DNA of 64,000 nt from Neobacillus massiliamazoniensis (GTDB taxonomy: Bacteria > Bacillota > Bacilli > Bacillales > Cytobacillaceae): the NCBI RefSeq assembly GCF_001048695.1, contig NZ_CVRB01000001.1, forward strand, positions 1,364,001 to 1,428,000, written 5' to 3'. Both the position numbers and the translations under genes were made by a program. The notes beneath the pieces were generated by a model. It saw nothing but the letters and a program-made list of their open reading frames with translations, ran no database searches and had not been told where the DNA came from. Shown here piece by piece: positions 8,626 through 17,620 of this stretch. Position 1 is the stretch's first letter. Each line of letters starts with the position of its first letter.

Positions 8626-9993
8626 TTGATTAAAAGCATACTAAAAAAGAGGATTTTACCTATAGCGGTATTATCTACAGTAGCTTTCGGAACCTTGCTC
8701 GGTACACTTAATCATGATGTTAAAGCAGAAGAAGCAAAACAAAACAATGCAGAAATTAAGAATGTTATTTTCTTAATTGGCGACGGTATGGGGGTTTCCT
8801 ATACTTCTGCCTATCGTTATTTAAAAGACAACCCTTCAACAAAAGAAGTAGAACAAACGGAATTTGATAAATATCTTGTTGGACAACAAACTACATATCC
8901 AAATGACCCTCATCAAAATGTTACAGATTCAGCCGCTGCAGCAACAGCGATGTCAGCAGGTATTAAAACATATAATGCAGCAATTGCTGTTGATAATAAC
9001 GGTTCATCTGTAAAAACAGTACTTGAAGCTGCAAAAGAAAAAGGAAAGTCCACTGGATTAGTTGCGACTTCGGAAATTACACATGCTACTCCTGCCGCTT
9101 ATGGCGCACATGATGTAAATCGTAAAAATATGAATGCTATTGCCGATGATTATTATGATGAAATGATCAATGGCGGACATAAAATCGATGTAATGCTAGG
9201 CGGCGGATTAAGCAATTTTGTTCGTCCAGACCGCGATTTAACAAAGCAATTTCAAAAAGATGGTTACTCTTACGTAACGAATAAAGATGAAATGCTGAAA
9301 AGTGAGAATCCTCGTATGTTAGGTTTATTCTCCCAAGGCGGAATGCCTAAAATGCTTGACCGTGAAGCATCCATGCCTTCTTTGAAAGATATGACCGATA
9401 CAGCATTGAATAAATTAAGCCAGAATAAAAAAGGATTCTTCTTAATGGTTGAAGGAAGCCAAATTGACTGGGCTGGTCATGATAATGACATCGTAGCAGC
9501 TATGAGTGAAATGGAAGATTTTGAAAAAGCATTTAAGGCTGCAATCGATTTTGCGAAAAAAGACAAGCATACTCTAGTTGTTGCAACAGCTGACCATTCA
9601 ACCGGCGGGTTCTCTATCGGTGCAAAAGGTGAATATAACTGGTTTGGAGCTCCTATAGCAGCTGCAAAGCGTACACCAGATTTCATGGCAGAGCAAATTG
9701 CAAAAGGTGCTGACGTAGAGCAAACTCTTAAAAACTATATTGATCTCCAACTAACACCTCAAGAAATCCAATCTGTTAAGAAGGCTGCTGAATCCAAGAA
9801 AGTAGAAGACATAGATACAGCGATTGAGGCTATTTTCGACAACCGTTCATTTACCGGATGGACAACTGGCGGGCATACCGGTGAAGATGTTAACGTGTAT
9901 GCGTATGGTCCTGGCAGTGACCGATTTGCTGGAAACATTGACAATACTGACCAAGCGAAACTTATCTTTGACATTCTAAAAAGTGGTAAGTAA
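8626..9993 (+). CDS. Secreted alkaline phosphatase, PhoA family
   Basis: This 455-residue exported enzyme hydrolyses phosphate monoesters to release phosphate. A signal peptide covers about residues 1-33. Metal and catalytic motifs are visible: IGDGMG (Asp53), VTDSAAAATA with nucleophile Ser102, VEGSQIDWAGHDND, ATADHSTGG and the distal histidine in TTGGHTGED. The frame is open from an ATG at 8602, but AAGGAGG lies inside that extension and is placed ideally for the TTG at 8626, which I take as the start. It stands alone behind a PhoP box. A MITE-like element sits between its stop and its terminator. Confidence 0.93.
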   Translation: MIKSILKKRILPIAVLSTVAFGTLLGTLNHDVKAEEAKQNNAEIKNVIFLIGDGMGVSYTSAYRYLKDNPSTKEVEQTEFDKYLVGQQTTYPNDPHQNVTDSAAAATAMSAGIKTYNAAIAVDNNGSSVKTVLEAAKEKGKSTGLVATSEITHATPAAYGAHDVNRKNMNAIADDYYDEMINGGHKIDVMLGGGLSNFVRPDRDLTKQFQKDGYSYVTNKDEMLKSENPRMLGLFSQGGMPKMLDREASMPSLKDMTDTALNKLSQNKKGFFLMVEGSQIDWAGHDNDIVAAMSEMEDFEKAFKAAIDFAKKDKHTLVVATADHSTGGFSIGAKGEYNWFGAPIAAAKRTPDFMAEQIAKGADVEQTLKNYIDLQLTPQEIQSVKKAAESKKVEDIDTAIEAIFDNRSFTGWTTGGHTGEDVNVYAYGPGSDRFAGNIDNTDQAKLIFDILKSGK

Positions 9994-10006
9994 TTCTTAA
10001 TAAATA

Positions 10007-10189
10007 GGCTGTGTTAAAGGTCATTGTTGATTTTTGAAACTATGTTGATTGGAGCGGAAGGCGCGAGACTCCTTCTGGAGTACGGGGCAGGGGAGACCCC
10101 ACAGGCGCAATAGCGCCGAGGAGGCTCCCCGGAACGCCCGCGGATGCTCGCTTCTTGAGCGCAAATCAACAGGCAAGTTTAACACAGCC
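10007..10189 (+). repeat. MITE-like element, copy 1 (short form)
   Basis: This 183-bp element has perfect 12-bp terminal inverted repeats, GGCTGTGTTAAA and TTTAACACAGCC. Inside it carries the GC-rich core phrases TTGATTGGAGCGGAAGGCGC and GGCGCAATAGCGCCGAGGAG. Flanks AATAAATA and AATAAAAA differ by one base and may be an 8-bp target duplication. It has no coding capacity; open frames across it are incidental. Three other copies in the window run in the opposite orientation. Confidence 0.8.
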
Positions 10190-10207
10190 AATAAAAAAAA
10201 TAAATAT

Positions 10208-10245
10208 CCCCGTTGGGCCGTGGTGTTCAACGGGGACTTTTTTTT
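10208..10245 (+). terminator. Rho-independent terminator of the alkaline phosphatase gene
   Basis: CCCCGTTG (10208-10215) pairs with CAACGGGG (10228-10235), followed by a long T run. The MITE copy lies between the phosphatase stop and this site. Confidence 0.85.
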
Positions 10246-10281
10246 AACCATGCTTTTTATTGAAATAGAAAGGGGATTTTT

Positions 10282-10956
10282 ATGAAATTATTAATGCCAA
10301 TGATCCTAATGCTATCCACTATCTTGTTTGGCTGCAATGCAGTTCAAAATGTTGAATCTAAGGCGAAAGCAACTGAAAAAAAGACTGATAAATCAACTGA
10401 AGTTAAAAAAAGAGCCAAATCTTTATCTGAGATCTATGTCCCAAATCCTCAAGTCTCCGATGATAGAAATCTTCTAAATGTGGGGCAAACCATAAAGGAT
10501 AGTAAAGGTACAGAAAATTTAAAAGGGATTGCCTCCCTAAATAAGAACTTTACGATTGGACCCATTGAAATGAAAATTAAGAATGTCAAGCATATTCATA
10601 ATTTGCCGGCATACTCCTTAATGGATTACTTTCATTATTATACGGAAAACTATACAGAATTTGATTATATTAAAGTAGAAGTTGAACTAGTAAATCATTC
10701 AGACCAATTAGTGCATTTTGGACCTATTGCCCATTTACAAACAAGTAATGGTGAGACCCGAAACTTCGAAGATGACTTTTATATAGAGTATTTGGGTGGA
10801 GAAATCGAGCCAAATGGTTCTAAGCAGGGAGCACTTGGATTTATTGTTGAAAAATCAACTCCAGATTTAAATTGGGTAGAAATTCAAACTAGCGATGTTC
10901 TTGATAAAAACCATAAGGAAATTGGACAGTCACAAACAATTAAAATTAATTTTTAA
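10282..10956 (+). CDS. Lipoprotein with DUF4352-like domain
   Basis: This 224-residue protein begins with a lipoprotein signal and lipobox ILFGC, so the mature protein should be anchored at the outer face of the membrane. A lysine-rich linker follows. Residues about 90-224 resemble the immunoglobulin-like DUF4352 fold, with KVEVELVNHSDQLVHFGPI and a C-terminal ALGFIVEKSTPDLNWVEI. AAAGGGG gives the RBS. It has its own downstream terminator and no evident partner. Function unknown. Confidence 0.75.
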   Translation: MKLLMPMILMLSTILFGCNAVQNVESKAKATEKKTDKSTEVKKRAKSLSEIYVPNPQVSDDRNLLNVGQTIKDSKGTENLKGIASLNKNFTIGPIEMKIKNVKHIHNLPAYSLMDYFHYYTENYTEFDYIKVEVELVNHSDQLVHFGPIAHLQTSNGETRNFEDDFYIEYLGGEIEPNGSKQGALGFIVEKSTPDLNWVEIQTSDVLDKNHKEIGQSQTIKINF

Positions 10957-11070
10957 ATAGATTATTTGAATAATTATATGCACCTCAGTATTAAAAGAGC
11001 GGAGGTCTACAGAGATATGTAGATACTTTGTAAAGGTACCACTAAGATAGATTTTAAGACATAAATTTTC

Positions 11071-11096
11071 GAGAAGCTACAGCTTCTCTTTTTTTG
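11071..11096 (+). terminator. Rho-independent terminator after the lipoprotein gene
   Basis: GAGAAG and CTTCTC (11071-11088) form a short GC-containing stem followed by T residues. Confidence 0.75.
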
Positions 11097-11192
11097 TCCA
11101 ATAAAATTTAGTATTTACATACCATTTTATATAAAAATTGGTAAAATATAATTTAAGAAAATAAATTAAAATCAAAACAGGGTTGTGTTTTT

Positions 11193-12005
11193 ATGGAAAA
11201 AGTCATATTTGAGGCCGTAAATTTAAGTAAGGAAATAGAGGGCAACCTAGTTTTACAAAACCTCTCCTTTAAATTTGAAGACAAAGTGGCTGCCGCTATA
11301 CAAGGACATAATGGCTCAGGAAAAAGTACATTGTTGAAAATACTAGCAGGAATTTATGAGCCATCCAGTGGGAAAATCATAAGAAATACAAGAAGGATAG
11401 GCTATGTACCCGAGCATTTTCCAGAGAACCTAAGATTTAAACTAAAAGAATATTTAGTAATCATGTCTTCCTTTCATGGAATATCCAGGAAAGGTATAGA
11501 ATTTGAGCTCTCCAAATTAATAGATTTGTTTGAAATTGAGCAATTTCTGGAAGTCCCACTTAAACATTGTTCAAAAGGAACAAAGCAGAAGGTAGGAATC
11601 ATTCAAGCCCTTTTAGCGAAACCCGATGTACTTCTCTTAGATGAACCGCTAACTGGTCTGGACAGTAGTTCTCAACGGAATCTTATTCACCTTTTAGAAA
11701 AGCTAAAAAAGGAAGTAACCATCATTTTTACTACACATGAAGACGTAATGATTGAAAAATTGGCCAATCAAATTTTGTATATAGAAGCGAGAGGGATTTT
11801 ATTCTCAAATGAAACACGAAAAAAGAAAAGGTTAATTAAAGTAGAATTTCCTCAGAAAGAGGTTTTTAAGGACCTAGATTCCATTCATATTCAATATGAA
11901 GGTAATACTGCTGTGATTACGGTCGATTCAGCAATGTGTGATCAAATATTAATTAGCTTATTGAATAAGAAATGTTCTGTGCTAGAAGTAAGAGAAATGA
12001 GGTAA
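11193..12005 (+). CDS. ABC transporter ATP-binding protein
   Basis: This 270-residue ATPase shows Walker A GHNGSGKST (about residue 39), signature CSKGTKQKVG, Walker B VLLLDEPLTGLD and the H-loop in FTTHED. The signature deviates from LSGGQ, as is common in ABC-2 export ATPases. A C-terminal extension of about 60 residues follows. The membrane partner gene begins two bases after the stop. The pair resembles exporters of peptides, lipids or drugs; the substrate is unknown. Confidence 0.88.
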   Translation: MEKVIFEAVNLSKEIEGNLVLQNLSFKFEDKVAAAIQGHNGSGKSTLLKILAGIYEPSSGKIIRNTRRIGYVPEHFPENLRFKLKEYLVIMSSFHGISRKGIEFELSKLIDLFEIEQFLEVPLKHCSKGTKQKVGIIQALLAKPDVLLLDEPLTGLDSSSQRNLIHLLEKLKKEVTIIFTTHEDVMIEKLANQILYIEARGILFSNETRKKKRLIKVEFPQKEVFKDLDSIHIQYEGNTAVITVDSAMCDQILISLLNKKCSVLEVREMR

Positions 12006-12007
12006 AT

Positions 12008-12709
12008 ATGTCTGGTCTTATTCGGTACCAATTCATTAGTTATATTCGTTCACTTAAGATGATCCCTCCATTAACCATATTTGGGGCATGGGTGTTTATT
12101 TTATATGCTTATAAAAATGTCCCAATATTAAGCAGTTATGCAGTGACAAGTATAGCCATTTATTTAACTATGACTTGGGTAACGATGGGTGTTTTATTAA
12201 TTGAGCAAGAAAGTGAGAAACATATCCTTTTTGTCCAAATTGGCAAGTTACGATATTTATGGGGAAAGTGGATTTTATGCTTACTAGTTGTCTTCATATT
12301 GATGTTGTTTGCAATTGGTTATCCCATATTGATGAATAATTTTAAAGGACCAATCACTCTGATTCAAATCGGCCTATCAATCTATAGTCATTTCTTTTTA
12401 GCTTTGTTCGGTATTTTGGTGGGTTCCTTTTTCGCTTTCACTCCTTTTGCGTCAAGTAAATATTCGTGGCTGTTAGCGGTGCTAGTAATTGTTGTATCTA
12501 TTTCTTATGAAGGATTAGTCGAAAAAGTAGAAGTATTAAAATGGGGACTTATCCTATTTCCGCCGGTAACGCAAGTGATTAAATACTTGAGCAGTGATGA
12601 TGTAGTACATATTACGACCGACTTTTGGATGCATGTATTGTGGGTGTTAGTTTATACAGTTATTGGATTTATTGTTCTTGTAAAGATATTTTTTAAAAAG
12701 GAAAGATAA
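12008..12709 (+). CDS. ABC-2-type transporter membrane protein
   Basis: This 233-residue hydrophobic protein has about six membrane segments and is the permease of the preceding ATPase. The frame extends upstream to 11972 inside the ATPase gene, but GAGG lies just before the ATG at 12008, so I start there. A strong terminator follows, closing the two-gene unit. Confidence 0.8.
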   Translation: MSGLIRYQFISYIRSLKMIPPLTIFGAWVFILYAYKNVPILSSYAVTSIAIYLTMTWVTMGVLLIEQESEKHILFVQIGKLRYLWGKWILCLLVVFILMLFAIGYPILMNNFKGPITLIQIGLSIYSHFFLALFGILVGSFFAFTPFASSKYSWLLAVLVIVVSISYEGLVEKVEVLKWGLILFPPVTQVIKYLSSDDVVHITTDFWMHVLWVLVYTVIGFIVLVKIFFKKER

Positions 12710-12781
12710 GTTATATCACAAAAATAGGAATGAATGATATTTAAGCGTACAGTCTTATATAACTAAAGATCCCCAGTTTAC

Positions 12782-12832
12782 AAAAAAACGACTCAAAATT
12801 CACATTCTGAATTTAAGAGTCGTTTTTTTTTG
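12782..12832 (+). terminator. Rho-independent terminator of the ABC pair
   Basis: AAAAACGACTC and GAGTCGTTTTT pair around an inner AATTC/GAATT stem, followed by a T run. Confidence 0.88.
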
Positions 12833-12991
12833 TAGCGATTATAAAGGCTAGTTAGCAGTGAATAAATTTGGAAACTCCTTTAAATAATAATTGTTGTAAT
12901 TGCTACGAAACAAATTATATTTTCCATTGGGACTTGCTCTCTATTCTTTAAGTTCACCAAAGGCTAATTTTAATAAAACAAGGAGGAAATG

Positions 12992-15178
12992 ATGGGACAT
13001 TTTAAGATTGCATGTAGTTCTGAAGCAAAGGAGTTCTTTTTAACTGATCGAAGTATCATTGAATTAAATGAAACTGATTTTTCAGATGTAGCCGCTGTTG
13101 TGTTAACAGATAAAGAAACAAGCTTCATTAATAAAGTGGACGAAACGAAATTTGGTATCCCTGTTTTTGTGATTCTTACTAATAACAATAAGCTTGATGA
13201 TAGCTTAGTTGGTAAAGTTTACCACATTTTGGATAGCAGTCAATTTTCCTTAAAGGTTTACAGCGGGCAAATTGAAGATGCTGCATCCCAGTATGAAGCA
13301 AATGTGCTGCCGCCATTTTTTCGAACTCTAAGTGAATATGTAGGTAAAGGTAATATTCAATTTGATTGTCCAGGACACCAGGCTGGTCAATTTTTTCGTA
13401 AACACCCAGCTGGTAGATTCTTCTATGAATTTTACGGTGAGAATATATTCCGTTCCGATATTTGTAATGCCGACGTGAAATTAGGCGATTTATTAATTCA
13501 TGAAGGTCCAGCCATGGATGCAGAAAAGTTTGCAGCTACTGTGTTTAATGCAGATAAAACCTATTTTGTCTTAAATGGAACAAGTACTTCCAACATTGTT
13601 GTCACAAACGCAGTTGTAGCCCCTGGAGATTTAGTATTATTCGATCGAAATAACCATAAATCCAATTATAATGGGGCTCTTATTCAAGCTGGAGGTATTC
13701 CTGTTTATTTAGAAACCTCCCGGAATCCATTTGGATTTATTGGTGGTATTGATGATCATTGCTTTGAGGAAGATTATTTGCGTACTTTAATTGCCGAAGT
13801 TGCTCCAGAAAAGGCAAATGAAAAAAGGCCGTTTCGCTTAGCGATTATTCAATTGGGTACTTATGATGGAACCATCTACAATGCACGTCAAGTGGTGGAT
13901 AGAATCGGACATCTTTGTGATTATATATTGTTTGACTCAGCATGGGTTGGATATGAACAATTTATTCCGATGATGAAGGATTGCTCTCCTTTATTATTAG
14001 AATTACATGAAAACGATCCTGGAATTTTTGTTACACAGTCTGTCCACAAACAGCAAGCAGGGTTTTCACAAGCATCACAAATTCATAAAAAGGATAGTCA
14101 TATCAAAGGGCAAAAGCGTTATGTCGATCATAAACGATTTAATAATTCCTACATGATGTATGCCTCTACCAGTCCTTTCTATCCGTTATTTTCCAGTTTA
14201 GATATTAATGCGAGAATTCATGAGAATGATGCCGGGCGAAGACTATGGGCTGACTGCGTAAAATTAGGGGTTGAGGCACGAAAATCCGTTTTAAAAAATT
14301 GCACCTTAATCAAACCATTTATTCCACCAACTGTTTACGGAAAGAATTGGCAGGATTATGAAACAGAGGAAATTGCAAATAACCTAGAATTTTTCAAATT
14401 CCACCCAGGTGAAAAGTGGCATTCATTTGAAGGCTATGGTGAGAATCAATATTTTGTTGACCCAAATAAATTCTTGTTAACTACTCCAGGGATTGATCCA
14501 GAAACAGGAGGATATGATGACTTTGGCATACCTGCAACCATTTTAACCAATTTCTTACGCGAAAATGGAATCATCCCTGAGAAAAATGATTTGAATTCCA
14601 TCCTATTTCTGCTAACACCTGCAGAAACACCTACTAAAATGCAAAACCTTGTGTCTCAATTTGTTCGGTTTGAGCAATTTGTTAAGGAGGACGCCCCTTT
14701 AGGTAAAGTTCTTCCAAGTATATATAAAAACCATAGCGATCGTTATGATGGGTACACAATAAGAATGTTATGCAAGGAAATGCATGATTTTTATAAGGAT
14801 TTAGATGTTAAAAAGTATCAAAGGGATTTGTTTAGGAAAGTAACATTCCCGGAAATTGCCATGTCTCCTCAGGAAGCACGATCAGAATTATTGCGAAACA
14901 ACACAAAGCTTGTTCCATTAACAGATATTGTTGGAGAAATAGCGCTTGAAGGAGCACTTCCATATCCTCCAGGAATTTTCTGTGTCGTTCCAGGTGAGAA
15001 ATGGAGTAAGACTGTCCAACAATATTTCTTAGCCTTAGAAGATGGCGTCAATCGTTTCCCAGGTTTTTCTCCGGAAATTCAAGGCGTTTACTTGCAGGCG
15101 ACAGTGCAAGGTATTCACTTGGACGAGGGAAAAGATGGAGTTAAGGCATATGGGTATGTATTAGATCGAGAAAAATAA
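12992..15178 (+). CDS. speF: Ornithine decarboxylase, SpeC/SpeF type (first tandem copy)
   Basis: This roughly 728-residue PLP enzyme converts ornithine to putrescine, consuming a proton. The size and architecture fit the large bacterial Orn/Lys/Arg decarboxylases: N-terminal wing domain (about 1-110), PLP domain and C-terminal domain. The cofactor-lysine motif SVHKQQAGFSQASQIHKKD is nearly the one I recall from E. coli SpeF and Lactobacillus ornithine decarboxylases, which favours ornithine over lysine or arginine. AGGAGG at 12981 is too close to the first ATG (12989), so the second ATG (12992) is preferred. A second copy and a PotE antiporter follow. Confidence 0.88.
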   Translation: MGHFKIACSSEAKEFFLTDRSIIELNETDFSDVAAVVLTDKETSFINKVDETKFGIPVFVILTNNNKLDDSLVGKVYHILDSSQFSLKVYSGQIEDAASQYEANVLPPFFRTLSEYVGKGNIQFDCPGHQAGQFFRKHPAGRFFYEFYGENIFRSDICNADVKLGDLLIHEGPAMDAEKFAATVFNADKTYFVLNGTSTSNIVVTNAVVAPGDLVLFDRNNHKSNYNGALIQAGGIPVYLETSRNPFGFIGGIDDHCFEEDYLRTLIAEVAPEKANEKRPFRLAIIQLGTYDGTIYNARQVVDRIGHLCDYILFDSAWVGYEQFIPMMKDCSPLLLELHENDPGIFVTQSVHKQQAGFSQASQIHKKDSHIKGQKRYVDHKRFNNSYMMYASTSPFYPLFSSLDINARIHENDAGRRLWADCVKLGVEARKSVLKNCTLIKPFIPPTVYGKNWQDYETEEIANNLEFFKFHPGEKWHSFEGYGENQYFVDPNKFLLTTPGIDPETGGYDDFGIPATILTNFLRENGIIPEKNDLNSILFLLTPAETPTKMQNLVSQFVRFEQFVKEDAPLGKVLPSIYKNHSDRYDGYTIRMLCKEMHDFYKDLDVKKYQRDLFRKVTFPEIAMSPQEARSELLRNNTKLVPLTDIVGEIALEGALPYPPGIFCVVPGEKWSKTVQQYFLALEDGVNRFPGFSPEIQGVYLQATVQGIHLDEGKDGVKAYGYVLDREK

Positions 15179-15270
15179 AAATCATAGCGATCGTTAATGC
15201 TCAAAAATTAAGATTTTACACTTATTGTTCGCCTTTAAAACTACTTTAAAAGCAGAAAGAAAGGAGAAAA

Positions 15271-17463
15271 ATGATGAAACACTTAAAGATTGCTTGCAGT
15301 CCAGAATCATTGAAATTCTTTTCAACAACACGTGAAACAATTGAATTAGGAAATACTGATTATACTGATGTAGCTGCAGCGGTTGTAACTGATGAAGAAA
15401 CATGCTTCATTAATGAAGTAGATAGCACAAAATTCGGTATTCCAGTATTTGTGATCAAATCAAGTTTAACTAAACTTGCAGATGACATCGTTGGTAAGGT
15501 TTACCACATTATGGATGGTAATCATTTTGACATAAACCTTTATAGCAGACAAATTGAAGATGCAGCATCCCAGTATGAAGAAAATTTACTCCCACCATTC
15601 TTTAAATCATTAACTAGTTATGTGGATCAAGGTAATGTTCAATTTGCCACCCCTGGACACCAAGGTGGACAATTCTTCCGTAAACACCCTACTGGCCGTT
15701 ACTTCTATGAATATTATGGAGAAAACCTATTCCGTTCAGATCTTTGTTGCTCCGATGTGGAATTAGGTGATCTATTAATTCATGAAGGACCACCAGTGGA
15801 TGCAGAACAACATGCTGCACAGGTGTTTAATGCAGATAAAACTTACTTTGTAATGAATGGTACAAGTACTGCTAACTCGGTTGTATCGAATGCTATTGTA
15901 GCACCTGGCGATTTAGTGTTGTTTGACAGAAATAACCATAAATCGGTTTATAATAGTGCTTTAGTACAAGCTGGAGGTATTCCGGTTTATTTAGAAACTG
16001 CCCGTAACCCATTTGGATTTATTGGTGGTATTGATGATCATTGCTTTGAGGAAGATTATTTGCGTACATTAATTGCCGAAGTAGCTCCAGATAAGGTAAA
16101 TGAAAAAAGGCCATTTCGCTTAGTGATTATTCAATTGGGGACTTATGATGGAACCATCTACAATGCACGTCAAGTGGTGGATAGAATCGGACATCTTTGT
16201 GATTATATTTTGTTTGACTCAGCATGGGTTGGATATGAACAATTTATTCCAATGATGAAGGACTGCTCTCCTTTATTATTAGACCTACATGAAAATGATC
16301 CTGGGATTATTGTCACACAGTCCGTACACAAACAGCTTACAGGTCTTTCACAAGCATCACAAATTCATAAAAAAGATGGTCATATCAAAGGTCAAAAACG
16401 TTATGTCGATCATAAACGATTTAATAATTCATTTATGATGTATGCCTCAACCAGTCCTTTATATCCGTTATTTGCCAGTTTAGATGTTAATGCGAAAATC
16501 CATGAGAATGATGCCGGGCGAAGACTATGGGCTGACTGCGTAAAATTAGGGGTTGAGGCACGAAAATCCGTTTTAAAAAATTGCACCTTAATCAAACCAT
16601 TTATTCCACCAACTGTGTACGGAAAGAACTGGCAGGATTATAAAACAGAGGAAATTGCAAATAACCTGGATTTTTTTAAATTCCATCCAGGGGAAAAGTG
16701 GCATTCCTTTGAAAGCTATGGAGAAAATCAATACTTTGTTGATCCGAATAAATTCTTGTTAACTACTCCAGGGATTGATCCAGAAACAGGAGAATATGAT
16801 GACTTTGGTATTCCTGCAACCATTCTTAGCAAATTCTTATCAGAAAACGGTATAATCTCAGAAAAAAATGATTTGAATTCCATCCTATTTCTTCTAACAC
16901 CTGCAGAAACACCTACTAAAATGGAAAACCTTGTGTCACAATTTGTTCGGTTTGAGCAATTTGTTAAGGAGGATGCCCCTTTAAGCAAAGTTCTTCCAAG
17001 CATATATAAAAATCATATTGATCGTTATGATGGGTACACAATAAGAATGTTATGTCAGGAAATGCATGATTTTTATAAGGATTTAAATGTTAAAAAGTAT
17101 CAAAAGGATTTGTTTAGGAAAGCAACATTCCCAGAAATCGCCATGTCGCCTCATGAAGCACGATCAGAATTATTGCGAAACAACATAAAGCTTGTTCCAT
17201 TAACAGATATTGTTGGAGAAATAGCACTTGAAGGAGCACTTCCATATCCTCCAGGAATTTTCTGTGTCGTTCCTGGTGAGAAATGGAGTAAGACTGTCCA
17301 ACAATATTTCTTAGCTTTACAAGAAAGTATCAATCGCTTCCCAGGTTTTTCTACGGAAATTCAAGGCGTATACTTGGAGCAGCCTGCAACTCAAGGCGTT
17401 CACTTGCACGAGGGAAAAAATGGAGTTCAGGCATTTGGTTATGTTTTAGATCGAGAAAAATAA
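15271..17463 (+). CDS. speF: Ornithine decarboxylase, SpeC/SpeF type (second tandem copy)
   Basis: This 730-residue paralogue of the preceding gene has the same layout and starts 92 bp after it, with AAAGGAG before two adjacent ATG codons (15271 or 15274). The motif reads SVHKQLTGLSQASQIHKKD, with three changes beside the cofactor lysine compared with copy 1. The N-terminal third differs clearly from copy 1, while long stretches of the middle and 3' part are identical even at silent sites. A terminator follows directly. The copies may differ in pH optimum, assembly or substrate; this is not readable from sequence. Confidence 0.88.
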   Translation: MMKHLKIACSPESLKFFSTTRETIELGNTDYTDVAAAVVTDEETCFINEVDSTKFGIPVFVIKSSLTKLADDIVGKVYHIMDGNHFDINLYSRQIEDAASQYEENLLPPFFKSLTSYVDQGNVQFATPGHQGGQFFRKHPTGRYFYEYYGENLFRSDLCCSDVELGDLLIHEGPPVDAEQHAAQVFNADKTYFVMNGTSTANSVVSNAIVAPGDLVLFDRNNHKSVYNSALVQAGGIPVYLETARNPFGFIGGIDDHCFEEDYLRTLIAEVAPDKVNEKRPFRLVIIQLGTYDGTIYNARQVVDRIGHLCDYILFDSAWVGYEQFIPMMKDCSPLLLDLHENDPGIIVTQSVHKQLTGLSQASQIHKKDGHIKGQKRYVDHKRFNNSFMMYASTSPLYPLFASLDVNAKIHENDAGRRLWADCVKLGVEARKSVLKNCTLIKPFIPPTVYGKNWQDYKTEEIANNLDFFKFHPGEKWHSFESYGENQYFVDPNKFLLTTPGIDPETGEYDDFGIPATILSKFLSENGIISEKNDLNSILFLLTPAETPTKMENLVSQFVRFEQFVKEDAPLSKVLPSIYKNHIDRYDGYTIRMLCQEMHDFYKDLNVKKYQKDLFRKATFPEIAMSPHEARSELLRNNIKLVPLTDIVGEIALEGALPYPPGIFCVVPGEKWSKTVQQYFLALQESINRFPGFSTEIQGVYLEQPATQGVHLHEGKNGVQAFGYVLDREK

Positions 17464-17464
17464 C

Positions 17465-17497
17465 AAAAAACCAGGCAAATCCATGCCTGGTTTTTTG
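17465..17497 (+). terminator. Rho-independent terminator after the decarboxylase pair
   Basis: AAAAAACCAGGCA and TGCCTGGTTTTTT form a perfect 13-bp stem with a 6-base loop. It separates the decarboxylases from potE, so potE probably also has its own promoter. Confidence 0.92.
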
Positions 17498-17620
17498 CAT
17501 TACATTCACTTGCTAAATGTTCCCATATAAAAGGGAGAATGAAGTTACTCCTATTTCCACATGCTAATTTTATAAGAAAATCGCTATTTTATGAAATAAT
17601 AAATAAGGAGTTGTGAAATA

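Noticed and set aside
10021..10285. Open frames inside MITE copy 1 (and the similar ones in copy 3)
   Set aside because: GC-rich repeat DNA gives open frames by chance; the proteins are low in complexity and lack RBS.
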